Source: Podocnemis expansa
Lineage: Eukaryota > Chordata > Testudines > Podocnemididae
Length of the DNA stretch: 64,000 bases
Direction of reading: 5' to 3'
NCBI GenBank assembly: GCA_007922195.1
Contig: ML682008.1
Coordinates: 7,903,143 to 7,967,142, forward strand
Positions 10,307 through 20,967 of this stretch are shown one piece after another. Made by a program: the position numbers and the translations under genes. Position 1 is the first letter of the stretch. The number at the start of each line of letters is the position of its first letter. The notes below the pieces were generated by a model that had not been told where the DNA came from, did no database searches, and saw nothing but the letters and a program-made list of their open reading frames with translations.

Positions 10307-10594
10307 AGGGCTACCAGATACCAAAACATGGAAAGAAGGACAGGGAAGTACAAAAAGGAGGCCATTGGAGGACACATGGAGAAAATGTAGTATTTCTGTA
10401 ATATTCTTCTGGTTTTAGGGGGCCCTAGAATGCTTCCCCCTAAAAATAGGGTGTTCTGGGGCATTCCAGCATACTTTAACCCCTGTAAGTGAGAAGTCAG
10501 ATACAATCATGTATTTTTAAAAGGCCTGCCAGACAGAGGATGTGAAGGTAATATGGAGGATACGTCCCCCTTTTGCCTGACATCTGGTAACCCT
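10307..10594 (+). mobile_element. MITE B, copy 2 (complete)
   Basis: 288 bp from 'agggctaccagatacc' to 'gacatctggtaaccct', giving a terminal inverted repeat of about 13 bp. It is head to tail with copy 1 with no spacer. No coding capacity. Confidence 0.85.
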
Positions 10595-10647
10595 GTGCAG
10601 GGGGAGATGAGGGTGAAGTATAGATCAGCCAGGGAGAGGCTCTGGGG

Positions 10648-10804
10648 CAGGGGTCTCCAAAACATGGCCAGTGGGCCTGATGTGGCCTCTAAAGCTATTT
10701 CTTGCAACCCACAACACCACTATCATTACTGATATTTGCAATACTGTTGTATGAAAAGGTTTCAGTGGAGCCGCCCTCGTGGAGATTTGCGTTTGAGACT
10801 CCTG
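10648..10804. mobile_element. hAT-type element, CAGGGGTCTC family
   Basis: Ends 'caggggtctcc' and 'gtttgagactcctg'. Flanks ctctgggg (10640-10647) and ctctggag (10805-10812) agree at 7 of 8. The interior shares 'ctatcattactgatatttgc' with three other copies in the window. Confidence 0.85.
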
Positions 10805-10906
10805 CTCTGGAGGGTGATTTGCACCTGGAGAGGAGGGAAGGGGATTAGGGTCAGCACTACGGTCTCAAGATCCTGTTGGCTGGGGTCAGCTCCTGTTGGG
10901 TTGGGC

Positions 10907-11070
10907 CAGTATTCTGCCCAGGGCTTGAAATTAGGGGGAGATGTGGAGGGGGGGTGTTGGGGTGCTCACTAAATTGGTATAACTGTTACTAGCTGACAAC
11001 TGACGGGTGTTGGGAAATTCAGGGGGCTGTAGGGGGTGTTAGGGAAATTCCTGGGTTGGGCTGCAGCCAA
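10907..11070 (+). repeat. SAT1, copy 2 (uninterrupted)
   Basis: Starts 'cagtattctgcccagggctt', then 'gctcactaaattggtata', 'tgttactagctgacaactg', 'gtgttgggaaattcag' and 'ggtgttagggaaattcc'. This intact copy is the reference that shows the two hAT insertions in copy 1 to be precise. Confidence 0.75.
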
Positions 11071-11124
11071 GTGGTGGGGTGAGGCCCTGGGGCCTTTGGG
11101 GCACAGGCTGAGGATGCCAAGTGT

Positions 11125-11563
11125 AGGGTTACCAGATGTCAGGCAAAAGGAGGACATGTCCTCCTTTTTACCTTCATGTCCTCTGTCTGGCAGGCCTTTT
11201 AAAATACATGATTTTGTCTGGCTTTTTGTTTACAGGGGTTAAAGCAGAGGTCTCAAATATGCAGCCCCTAAAGCTATGTCTTGCAGCCTGCAATGACACT
11301 ATCATTACTGATATTTGCAATATTGTTGTATGAAAAGGGGTCAGTGGTGCGGCCCTTGGGCTGCCATACTACTCCTCATGTGGCCCTCTGCTAGCCCCCA
11401 TGTGCCCCTTGTGGAGATTAGAGTTTGAGACCCCTGGGTTAAAGTATGCTGGCACACCCCAGAACACCTTCTTTTAGGGGAGAAGTGTTCCCATCTGTCC
11501 TTCAGTGTCCTGCTTTTTGGACTTCCCTGTCCTCCTTTCCAGGCTTTGGTATCTGGTAACCCT
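11125..11563 (-). mobile_element. MITE B, copy 3, split by a hAT
   Basis: Reverse orientation relative to copies 1 and 2: 'agggttaccagatgtcagg' to 'ggtatctggtaaccct'. A hAT at 11245-11436 interrupts it at 'ggttaaag', which is duplicated. Confidence 0.85.
11245..11436. mobile_element. hAT element nested in MITE B
   Basis: Ends 'cagaggtctcaaa' and 'gtttgagacccctg'. A perfect 8-bp duplication, ggttaaag, at 11237-11244 and 11437-11444. Removing the element and one duplicate restores the MITE sequence seen in copies 4 and 5, so this insertion is younger than its host. Confidence 0.95.
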
Positions 11564-11572
11564 ACCCAGAGT

Positions 11573-11860
11573 AGGGTTACCAGACCTCAGGCAAAAAGAG
11601 GACATGTCCTCCTCTTTACCTTCTTGTCCTCCCTCTGGCAGGCCTTTGAAAAACACAAGATTTTATGTGAGTTCTTATTTACAGGGGTTAAAGTATGCCG
11701 GGACACCCCAGAAGAACCTTCTTTTGGGGGGAAGCGTTGCAGGGCCCCCTAAAGCCAGAAGAATATCACATGAGTGCTGCATTTTCTCCCCGTGTCCTTC
11801 AGTGCCCTCCTTTTCGGACTTCCCTATCTGCCTTTCCAGGCTTTGGTATCTGCTAACCCT
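11573..11860 (-). mobile_element. MITE B, copy 4
   Basis: 'agggttaccagacctcagg' to 'gtatctgctaaccct', 288 bp, in the same orientation as copies 3 and 5 and separated from them by spacers of about 9 bp. Confidence 0.85.
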
Positions 11861-11869
11861 ATGCCGATC

Positions 11870-12068
11870 AGTGTTACCCGATGTGAGGCAAAAAGAGGAC
11901 GTGTCTTCCTTTTTACTTTCCCTTTTTGTGCCTGGCAGGCCTTTGAAAAACACATGATTTTGTCTGGCTTTTCACTCACAGGGGTTAAAGTATGCCGGGA
12001 CACCCCAGAACACCTTCTTTTGGGGGGAAGCGTTGCAGGGCCCCCTAAAGCCAGAAGAATATCACATG
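11870..12068 (-). mobile_element. MITE B, copy 5, cut by the gap
   Basis: Begins 'agtgttacccgatgtgagg'. From about 11990 to the gap it is almost identical to 11693-11771 of copy 4, differing by a small indel (ccagaagaacc against ccagaacacc). Sequence is lost at 12069. The repeat period between copies 4 and 5 is 297 bp. Confidence 0.85.
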
Positions 12069-12468
12069 NNNNNNNNNNNNNNNNNNNNNNNNNNNNNNNN
12101 NNNNNNNNNNNNNNNNNNNNNNNNNNNNNNNNNNNNNNNNNNNNNNNNNNNNNNNNNNNNNNNNNNNNNNNNNNNNNNNNNNNNNNNNNNNNNNNNNNNN
12201 NNNNNNNNNNNNNNNNNNNNNNNNNNNNNNNNNNNNNNNNNNNNNNNNNNNNNNNNNNNNNNNNNNNNNNNNNNNNNNNNNNNNNNNNNNNNNNNNNNNN
12301 NNNNNNNNNNNNNNNNNNNNNNNNNNNNNNNNNNNNNNNNNNNNNNNNNNNNNNNNNNNNNNNNNNNNNNNNNNNNNNNNNNNNNNNNNNNNNNNNNNNN
12401 NNNNNNNNNNNNNNNNNNNNNNNNNNNNNNNNNNNNNNNNNNNNNNNNNNNNNNNNNNNNNNNNNNNN
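12069..12468. other. assembly gap, 400 N
   Basis: An exact 400-base N run between a tandem MITE array and a tandem minisatellite. Long open frames that cross it are artefacts. Confidence 0.99.
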
Positions 12469-12962
12469 GTTAGACCAATTCAGTGAGCACCCCCAACATT
12501 CCCTACAGCCTCCCTGAATTTCCCAACCCCCCGGTTGTCAGCTAGTAACAGTGTTAGACCAATTTAGTGAGCACTCCCAATACCTCCTACACCCCCTGCA
12601 CCCCTCTGAGTTTCCCAACACCCCCCATTTGTCAGCTACTAACAGTGTTAGACCAATTTAGTGAGCACCCCCCTGAATTTCCCAACACTCCCCCCCACTT
12701 GGCATCCAGTAACAGTGCCAGACCAATTTACTGAGCGTCCGCTACACCCCCTGAATTTCCCAACACCCCCCACTTGGCAGCAGGTAACAGCATTATACCA
12801 ATTAAGTGAGCAATCCCAATACCCCCTACATGCCCCTGAATTTCCCAACACCCCCCCACTTGGCAGCTAGTAACAGTGTTATATCAATTTAATGAGCACC
12901 CCCAATACCCCCACCTCCCCCTGCATCCCCCTAATTTCAAGTCCTGGGGAGAATATTAGTCA
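12469..12962 (-). repeat. tandem array of the SAT1 unit
   Basis: At least five units with starts near 12469, 12553, 12647, 12717, 12791 and 12878, so periods of 84, 94, 70, 74 and 87 bp. Each has 'gttagaccaatttagtgag' followed by a C-rich stretch, 'ctgaatttcccaaca' and 'cagctagtaacagt'. The array ends with 'tttcaagtcctggggagaat', the reverse of the SAT1 start. Its left side runs into the gap. Confidence 0.9.
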
Positions 12963-13307
12963 GTGGCAGCCTGCGGCATTGGCAAGGGGGCAGCAGGCTG
13001 CAAAACTTTGCAAGGGCAGGGCTGGGGCAGCCAGGCAGGCTCCCACTGGGGTGGCGACAGGGAAGCTGTCTCCTTTGGGGAGCAGCAGCGCCTTGCACAC
13101 AAGAGGAGGAGGAGGCAGACATTGTGACAGGATCGCAGCTGGCTGGGTGCATCGGCATTGACTTAATGCTCGGGCCTGGCAGGGCACCAGCAGCAATCGG
13201 GTTTTCTTTTTTAATAGCTTTAGATCATTTTCTACCATGCATCTTTAATAAACAGGATAGAAAAAGTGTAGGAACTGGGTTCCCATGGCTCTGCCTATCC
13301 CCAGGTG
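12963..13307. other. GC-rich unassigned sequence
   Basis: Includes gcagcagc-type simple stretches and short overlapping open frames on both strands with no recognisable domain. Confidence 0.35.
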
Positions 13308-13450
13308 CAGTATTCTCCCCAGGACTTGAATTGGGGGCGGGGGGGGGGAAGATGTAGGGGGTACTCCCTAATTTGGTATAACACTGTTACTAGATGACAG
13401 CTGGGAGGGTGTTGGAAAATGCGGGGAGAGGGTCTAGGGGGGTAGTAGGG
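13308..13450 (+). repeat. SAT1, copy 3 (diverged)
   Basis: 'cagtattctccccaggactt' is followed by a G-run, 'ctaatttggtataacactg', 'ttactagatgacagctg' and 'gtgttggaaaatgc'. Confidence 0.75.
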
Positions 13451-13540
13451 AAATCCCTGCCTGGGAGTCTTCCTCTGGACAGTGATTTGCTAGTGCTTGT
13501 CATGTCCCTGATACCATAGGGTGGCTTTCCTTTTGGCAAG

Positions 13541-13775
13541 TTCCAAAGGGGCAGCCGTGTTAGTCTAGTCCAGAAAAAAAAAAAAAAAAGCAGTCCTGTG
13601 GCACTTAAAGACTAAAAGATTTATTTTTTGCATGAGCTTTCGTGGGAGAAAATCCCACTTCCATAAGTTCCCCCGCCTTCAAAGCATCTTACGAAGTGGG
13701 ATTTTCTCCCACGAAAGCTCATGCGAAAAATAAATCTGTTAGCCTTTAAGTGCCACAGGACTCCTTGTTTGTTTT
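13541..13775. mobile_element. FB1 foldback, near-complete hairpin
   Basis: Starts 'ttccaaaggggcagccgtgt'. A left arm with 'actaaaagatttattttt' and 'gctttcgtgggagaaaatcc' faces a right arm with 'gggattttctcccacgaaag' and 'ttaagtgccacaggactcct', joined by a loop of about 30 bp at 13662-13690. An A-run interrupts the left end. Confidence 0.9.
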
Positions 13776-13806
13776 TCGTTTTTACTCTTTTGGCGCTTCT
13801 TTAAGT

Positions 13807-13977
13807 CAGTGGTTCTCAACCTTCTGCAGGTTGTGACACACTTGGCGGCATGTCGCAATCCTGCAGGGACACACCAGCCCACTCCCCCCAGGCCAAAGCC
13901 AGCCATCTCCCCATGACATACTTACAGCTGTGTGGTGACACAGCAATGTGTCCTGACACAATGGTTGAGAACCGCTG
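13807..13977. mobile_element. hAT-type element, CAGTGGTTCTCAACC family
   Basis: Ends 'cagtggttctcaacc' and 'ggttgagaaccgctg'. A perfect 8-bp duplication, ctttaagt, at 13799-13806 and 13978-13985. 171 bp and non-coding. Related copies are at 34697 and 50186. Confidence 0.95.
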
Positions 13978-14000
13978 CTTTAAGTGTGGCTGGAGGAAAA

Positions 14001-14375
14001 GTTTCAGAGGGGTAGCTGTCTTAGTAGTTAGTTCAGCAACACAAACAACGAGTCCTGTGGCACTTTTAAAGAGTAACAAATTTAGTTATCACATGAGCTT
14101 TCATGGGGGAAATTCCCACTTAGTCAGGAGCTTCGTTTGTTTTGTTGAACTAGACGAGGGGTCTCAAGCAGGCGGCCTGTGGGCCGCATACAGCCTCTAA
14201 AGCTATTTTCTGCAGCCTGCAATGACACTATTGTTATCAGTCTTTGCAGTACTGTTGAATGAAAATGTTTCAGTGGTGCTCATGTGGCCCTCTAATAGTC
14301 CTCATGCGGCCCTTGGGATGATTTGAGTTTGAGACCCCTGCACTAGACTAACACGGCTCTGTACCTGTTTGGAAC
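14001..14375. mobile_element. FB1 copy split by a hAT
   Basis: The left arm has 'agtcctgtggcacttttaaa' and 'cacatgagctttcatggg'. The right end, 'ttgttgaactagac' then 'ctaacacggctctgtacc', is cut at 14156 by a hAT insertion. Confidence 0.85.
14156..14340. mobile_element. hAT element nested in FB1
   Basis: CAGGGGTCTC family: 'gaggggtctcaag' to 'gtttgagacccctg'. Flanks aactagac (14148-14155) and cactagac (14341-14348) match at 7 of 8. The interior has 'gacactattgttatcagt'. Confidence 0.9.
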
Positions 14376-17300
14376 TTGCAGGGAATAGTAACAGAAGGTT
14401 TGGGACAAAGGTTTCTGCCACTCAGAGAAGCATTTGTGGAGCACAGGAAGCTGTAGCTCCAGTGAGAACAGCGTTTAGAAGTGGTACCTTGATGATAATG
14501 CAGTTGTGTGTGTGTTTTTAAACTAAGGCATTTCAGGTGCAGCTATAGAAATCCATGTTGATCCTGCCGTGGAAACATGTCCGATGCCAGTATTCTGTGT
14601 TGAAAAAGAAAACCAGGTTGTGAGGCATAATGGACAGCTCCGTTCAACTGCCCTAGACACTTCCTTAATATAATTTTGTAGCTGAACTAAATTTTAGTGG
14701 GTGGTCTGTTTATTTACAGTGGCTTCTGTGAAGTTTTCAAACGCCTGGAAAACATTATTGACTTGATCCAGAGCTCCCTGAAAACACTGGAAAGCCTCCC
14801 TTTGACTCTGAGTCAGGCTCTACAAGTGTACTATTGTGTATTCAGTTGCTTACGCTGAGGTCATATCTCCAAACAGCTGACATGACCTGGGATTTGTACA
14901 CTGGTCCATTAAGCTGGCACATGGATAAGTGTCAAATACAGCAGAGCATTATAGGTTATATTCTGAAAGGACAGAAAAGGCAAGGAGACAAAGTGATTGA
15001 TTCAGTAAAGTAAAGATGACACAGGGAAAAGAGAGAATCAATTCTACCTTGTTGTTCTGGGTCAGCTTTGGGTTCCAAGTACCAGGAAATCTGCCATGGT
15101 GTTTCAGCTTCTGTATAACTTTAAGGTGTTTTGACCTTAACTTGACTAGTTTGTAGCAATTTCAGAAAGGGAGTAGCACTTTCCATTGAGTTAAAATAGC
15201 CTACAAGCAAAGGAATAAGTAAATGTCTTTGTCTGAATTCAGTTATTACCTCTTTTTGCTTTACAGAAAAGCTTTAAATAGTTCTCCGTATTAAATTTTA
15301 GTTTTCGGTTGTTTTCGGCTAATGGGTTGCGATAGTATATAAAACATTGTGTTTCACCTCCTCACATTTTTCAAACTTTTTTGAGTGATTCATTGCAGTG
15401 TGTGCCATTTAGAAAAATGTCTCTGAAGACATGGGTCAGGGACATTAGTCAGGACTCCAATTTATTTATTACTTGCAGTTTCTTGAATGAGATGCAGAAG
15501 GCTGAGTTCCAGATTCCATACTCATTACATTTATTAGGACTTTCACTGCAGTCTGGTTGTATGCTATGGTTTTGGACAGGCTCCTCAACACGGTGGCCAG
15601 ACAACGTAGCTATGTGCCTTGAAGTTCCAACCATCTGCCCACGTATTCGGACAGAAAAGAACTTGACAGCGGAATTACCTCTGCAGGGTAATTTGAGTTT
15701 TAGGTTAGTCTGTGCTGTTTACCAGGGGACTTCTGTAGAGGAGGAGCTCACAGGACCCCACTTCTTTATTAAAAAGCCATCCTTATTTATATTTTGCCAG
15801 CTGCATCCTTGCACAGGATAATCTAGTATCAGTACTCTTTGGTTGAAGAATACTGACCTTATATATTAAGTGTTCTGCCGCCAAATTACTTTTCTCAAGG
15901 ATGTTTTCCAATAGTGTGACTGAGAAAGATGGGCAATAAAATTCTTTTTTTATTTTTGTAATTTTGTTCTTTTTAATTATAAAACACCTTTAGTGTGCTG
16001 GAACAAGGTTAATGAGACTATTATCATTTCTGCATAATTTATCAATGATATCTCTGTAAATTTTTCACTGCATGCAGTTAATTAAAATAGCATGACCTTG
16101 CATGGACTGTGACTCTAACTTCTCTTTTAGAGCAAGTGCTGTCTGAGTCAAATCACAGTGAGAAATGGGAAGGTAGAACGTTGCTATTTATAATGTGAAA
16201 TTAATGGGTCTTTGAGCACTTCTGTTTGTTTGAAAGTTTTTATAACTCGGTAATCAAAATTCAGTGCTGTATGAAATTTATGTATGACTAATTCACTTTT
16301 ACAGGAATTAGAGTAACTGTTTCAGAATTACAGAAGGGCAAAACTGTTTTACAGATTTTTGGTTATTTATTTTACGGTTTGTTACTTAAACACATACAGT
16401 TTTGAAATGGTGAAAAAATCATTTTTATCCCATTATAAGGATAAATGCATTTAAAAGTCCAAAGCAGCATCCTTCAAGTGTTTCCTTTAGAAAAGAAGAT
16501 CCTCTTCTTGCAGAGTTGCTATATATCATTAGGAGAGGTAAACAGCATGGGAAACGAGTTAGCAGTTGTGGGGCATGGTCACATGTTGAACGTGAAGATG
16601 TGGCACACAGTCCATAAGGAATTTAATAGACAGAATTACTGTACAGGCTTTATATAGCGAAGATAAACACATGAGAATTTGTGTGATAGCAACCACTATG
16701 GTTTTATTCTATTCATAATAATCCACAGAGTGAGCATTTGCTGGAAACTGTTTCCTATTTCTTGTGCAAGTGCCCCACTATGACCTTGCTGGTAGACTCA
16801 CAATGACTCTGATAAAAATATACTGAGTGAAATCCTGGTTCAATTAAAGTCAATAGCAAAACTTCCACTGGCATGAATAGAGATGCCGTTTCACCCCTAA
16901 TGTCAAATAGATTTTTAAGAAGTTCCTTCAATGGGAGAATATTGAAATACAGTGAAATTGTTAAGTAGGTTGAATTCTAATTGTTGTGCAACATGAACTT
17001 CTGTTTGAGAGTCATTTGGAAGAGTTCTAGTGAGTCCTCAGATAAGGAGGAAATACTGCCGCTAATTTCAAACCTTTTATTTGGGAAATGTTTTGGAGAC
17101 TCTCCTGTGCTATTTGTAAGCAGACTGATGCATTTCCATTTCTATAATTTCAGTAACTGTCAGAGTCCCCAGTTTCAATTTCAGTGTCATTCAGTCTCTC
17201 GCTCCCTTTTGGTAGAGAGGAGGAGCTCCTTGCTGAGATGAAAACATGTATTACTTAGTCAGCTAGTTTCTTGCAAGAGTCATGAGAAAGTAAGGCTTTA

Positions 17301-17990
17301 GGAGGAACTTAAAAGGGGAGAGGGTAGTGGCTTTCTGGTCCAGAAGAGATATAAGATGGGGTGAAAAAAAAACCTTAGGGGTGTTTGTGGAGAATTAGAC
17401 AAACGGTGGTTTTTGTTCTCTCCTTCCTTCTTTTGGTATGAACTAGTGAAAAAATGAGGGACTGGTATTACTATACTGAGGAACAGAACTCTGTTTCTAC
17501 TGAAGGTGATCTTTAGATTGAGCATTGATTTGGGTATTGGCTGTTTCTCCCCTCTCTACTTAGTGCTGGGGGGGTGGGGTGGGGACGGACCACTCCTTCA
17601 TCCCACATCTCACATACCACAAGTGGAGAGTAATTGCAGAACTTAATCTTTGTTTCCCTACGTACTTCACTTGTGATAACATTGCTGACATGAAGACATG
17701 GCAAAAATTCGTTTTTAGCTATGTGGACCTGAGCCTTATCTCACTTTTGTAAACAGCAAGAGAGAGGTAACATCACTGATTTTAATGTCATTATATTGAT
17801 GTAGAACTGGTATAAGTGAGAAGAGAATCAGACTCTATATATGGAGATCCTTTCTCACATGTGTATGGTTATGGGACCTAATATTAGTTGAAGGACTTGC
17901 AAGAGGCAGAAGCTTTGTTGGGTGAAGAGAATCTTCTGCTGACGTAGCACTGGTGTGGACAATGTTGAGGTCACTTCAGTTTGTGTTGCC
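14376..17990. other. long unique stretch, no gene recognised
   Basis: AT-rich single-copy-looking DNA. A 146-residue open frame at 15381-15821 has no domain I recognise and no supporting splice or promoter signal. Around 16830-16910 is 'gtgaaatcctggttcaatta' with the aagtcaat motif of a dispersed old repeat seen elsewhere in the window. Any real exon here would need homology evidence. Confidence 0.45.
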
Positions 17991-18006
17991 CAGGGGGGCT
18001 GTCTGT

Positions 18007-18657
18007 CAGAGGCGGCCTTTGGCTATTGGGGGCCCTAGGTGAAGGCCCACTGCGGGGCTCCCTGTGGCTATGTCTATGCAACAGGCCTCACCTACGTCGA
18101 CTGAATAAGATCTACTTAAAGGTGACTTTAAGTAGACTTTATTAAGTCAACTTAATGAGGACACATTGTGTTAAGTCGACTTTATAAAGCCGACTTAAAC
18201 CAGGGGACCCATTCAAAGGTAACTTTATTAAGTCACTGTAAATGGGTCCCCTGGCTTAAGTCGACTTTCTAAAGTTGACTTAAATGGTCCCACTGCACCA
18301 AGTCAACTTTATTAAGTCAACTTTAATGGCCATATTGTCTTAAGTCGACTTAATAAGGGCAGGAGTTAAGGAAGTCCTTAAGTCGACTTAATGAACTCCG
18401 AACATGGCCAGGGCTTTGCTTAAGTCACCTTAAGCCCATAATGTAGACATACCCTATAGGCCCCACTGGGGAGGGCCCTTTGTGCCCCCCCCACTGCCAG
18501 CTCCAGCCTGCCCCCAGCTCCCCAGGCCCCCAGCACGTCCTCTGCTGCTGACTGAGGTAGACATGACTTTTGGGGTAGGTGAAGCACGCAAGAGGGCCCC
18601 TTACTACATGGGGCCCTCGGCATGTCCCTGCTTCGCCTACCCCAAAAGCTGCCTCTG
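18007..18657. mobile_element. hAT-type element hosting a palindromic MITE
   Basis: Ends 'cagaggcggcctttggct' and 'ccaaaagctgcctctg'. Flanks ctgtctgt (17999-18006) and ctgtctat (18658-18665) agree at 7 of 8. Its halves, 18007-18065 and 18455-18657, are GC-rich and unlike the AT-rich insert between them. Confidence 0.85.
18066..18454. mobile_element. MITE built of GTCGAC palindromes
   Basis: Ends 'ggctatgtctatg' and 'atgtagacataccc' are imperfect inverted repeats. The interior is a series of ttaagtcgacttaa-like palindromes and aagtcaacttt variants. A 23-bp inverted pair, 18191-18213 and 18241-18263, matches at 22 positions. No coding capacity. The ends resemble tagggtatgtctac-type elements, possibly mariner-like, but no clear TA duplication is seen. 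Confidence 0.85.
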
Positions 18658-18939
18658 CTGTCTATTTCACACCCCTGAGTGATGTAAGTTGGGTCAACTT
18701 AAGTGGCAGTGAAGACACGTCCTGTAAATTGTTGGCTGTATGGTTAGAGTGTAGAAATGTTATACTTCTTCCAGAAATTATTCTCAAAACTTAGGTTTGT
18801 TTATGAGCTCCCATTCCAGCCTAGGAGTGTCTCTAGAAAGGTTTTGATGTGTTCTGTCTGTTTAGGGTACTTATATAGTGTTCACGACTCTAGTATCTGA
18901 ACACCTCACAAGTTCTGTTATCTCACAGAGATGTTTTGA

Positions 18940-19290
18940 GGATAGGGAAGAGCTGTTATTTCATTTTACAGTTGGTGAATTGATGCATGGAGAGACTAAA
19001 GACCAGATTGTAAAGGTATTTAGGTGCTTCGAGGTGTAGATAAGTGCATTGTAGGATCTTCATTTATTTCAGTGGCAGTTAGGGACATAGGCAATTTAAA
19101 AAATGATACTAAACATCAATATACAGCTTAATGTGCCTAAATATATTTTAAAATCTGGCTTTAAGTGACTTGTCCAGGGTCACACAGGAAATCTGTAGCA
19201 GAACAGGGAACTGAACTGTCTTCTAAATCCCAAATTATAACCACAACCACTGGTCCATTCTTGTTCCCTTTATGTGAAAGGTCGGGTACC
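18940..19290 (+). repeat. MIR-type SINE interrupted by a MITE
   Basis: MIR blocks: 'ttatttcattttacagttgg' and 'gcatggagagactaaag', then after the insert 'aagtgacttgtccagggtca', 'cacaggaaatctgtagcag' and 'aaccactggtccattctt'. The blocks are in the normal MIR order. Confidence 0.75.
19003..19160. mobile_element. foldback MITE E inside MIR
   Basis: 'ccagattgtaaaggtattta' with ggtgc faces 'gtgcctaaatatattttaaa' with atctgg. This family usually reads like 'tttaggtgcctaa'. A second copy is at 35066-35168. Confidence 0.7.
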
Positions 19291-20119
19291 CTTCTTTTCA
19301 AAATAGTTTGGTTATTTGGGCCAAATTCATCTCTAGTGCAACTCTGAAGATTTTAACAGTGTTTCACTCAATAAGAATTTGGTCTTGTGTCTCCAGTGCT
19401 ACAGCCTCTTTCCAGCTCAAACATTTCAGTAACTATCAGTTTTCCCCTAAGTCATACCAGTCTATCTAATAATACAATGTAATGTATCACATACCATTTG
19501 TACAACTGCCTTGCAATGTATAGAAGCTACCACAATTGAAATGTTGCAAGGCGAGCATGCAACAGCTGGTAGACATAGAAGAAGAAAAGAAGAATGAAGG
19601 GCTTTTTACCAAAAAAGGACCTTATCTGGCAGTCCCTAACCAGACAAATCTTCCATTACAAGATGATCATTTTTCAAATAGTACTTTTCTCATTGTTCTT
19701 AATTTCCTTGGAAAATTGCCTTTCTATCATTGGTTGAAAAATTCCTAGTATTGGTTGAAATATCTTAACGTTGAGTTCAGTAACCACATATCCATAATTT
19801 GGAACTTTCACTAGAAGCTTATGTGACTTAAGGCTGCTGTTCTTTAAATCTACTGAAATATAATTTAATACAACATATGGGTTGTTTGGATCCAGACAAT
19901 TGGTATATGAAGTGTGTTGCTTCCAAAGTGGCACTCCAGTTTACTCTTGCATCCATGTGTTGATTGTGGTTAGTAGTCCCTGAGTCGTAATTTTACTTTC
20001 ATTCTAGCTGGCCTCAGGTATTTCTGCAGGTGTTTCAGAGTTCTCTGATTAATTCTGCCTTTGGGAAACACAGTGGGAAAGGAAGTAAGAGAGAGAAGAA
20101 AAGGAGAAAAGTCAAGTCA

Positions 20120-20440
20120 CAGATTGATGAATTTGAAAGACTGAAAGGGAGCATTCTGGTCATCTAATCTGATGCCCTGCGTGCCAGAAGCCTGTGAACT
20201 CTACCCAGAAATTTCTTTAACAAGGCGATTACTTCTGTTTAAGCTTTGAGAAAGATATCCGGTCTTGACTGAAAGACTTCATTGATGGAGAATTTGCCAG
20301 ATCCCTGGGTAAATTGTTCCAGTAGTTTAGTCACCTGTTAAAAATGTGCACCTTATTTCTAGTGTGAATTTGTTTAACTTCAGCTTCCAGACACTGGATC
20401 TCATTCTGCCTTTTTCTGCTCTGTTAACGTGTCATCTATA
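20120..20440 (+). mobile_element. CR1-related LINE fragment
   Basis: 'gaaagggagcattctggtca' then 'tctaatctgatgccctg', 'cttgactgaaagacttc', 'gatggagaatttgcca', 'taaattgttccagtagttta' and 'agcttccagacactggatc'. This order is shared by a common turtle CR1 segment. It is non-coding here. Confidence 0.7.
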
Positions 20441-20519
20441 TTTTGAAATCTCTTTCCCATGTCGTTACTAGCAGGCCATTGTTTCGTCACATCTTTGCTT
20501 TCTCTGGGATAGACTAAAT

Positions 20520-20716
20520 TGGATTCTCCGACTGAGGGCTGTGACCCCTGAAGGGGTTTCAGGGTTATTGGGGGGAGGGTCACAAGCTGTCAGCCACCAT
20601 GTGTAATGGTAAAGGTGGCATGGTCCTTAGTTGGGAAGAGATTGTCACAATATTTTGGGATTGTCACTGAAATATTTTAAAAGGGTGTCCCAGCATAAAA
20701 AGTTTGAGAAACGTTG
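20520..20716. mobile_element. hAT-type element, decayed left end
   Basis: The right end 'agtttgagaaacgttg' is a typical hAT terminus. The left reads 'tggattctccgactgagggc' followed by 'tgtgacccctgaagggg'. Flanks gactaaat and cactaaat (20512-20519 and 20717-20724) agree at 7 of 8. Confidence 0.7.
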
Positions 20717-20967
20717 CACTAAATAGATAGACCTTTCTTTATGCCATAATGTGCCAGAAATGCCCCTCCCCTCCGCCTTAGGACAAACGGGACAGTCTCT
20801 GTGCAAAAGAACAAATGGACACAAGTCTGACATCAGCAATCACAACATTCAAAAACCAGTAGGGGAACACGTCAGTCTCCCTATTCGCTCCATTGATGAT
20901 TTGTTAATAGCTGTGCTCAAACAAATGAAAAACAAATTGAAGCTTCAAAGAGAAACTGCAGAACTGT

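Noticed and set aside
11774..12517. 247-codon open frame
   Set aside because: It crosses the N run; the real sequence in it is MITE B and SAT1.
12469..12962. CRISPR array
   Set aside because: Repeats are 70-94 bp without unique spacers, in a vertebrate context; it is a minisatellite.
15381..15821. 146-codon plus frame
   Set aside because: In unique DNA but without recognisable domain, promoter or splice context; cannot be supported without homology data.
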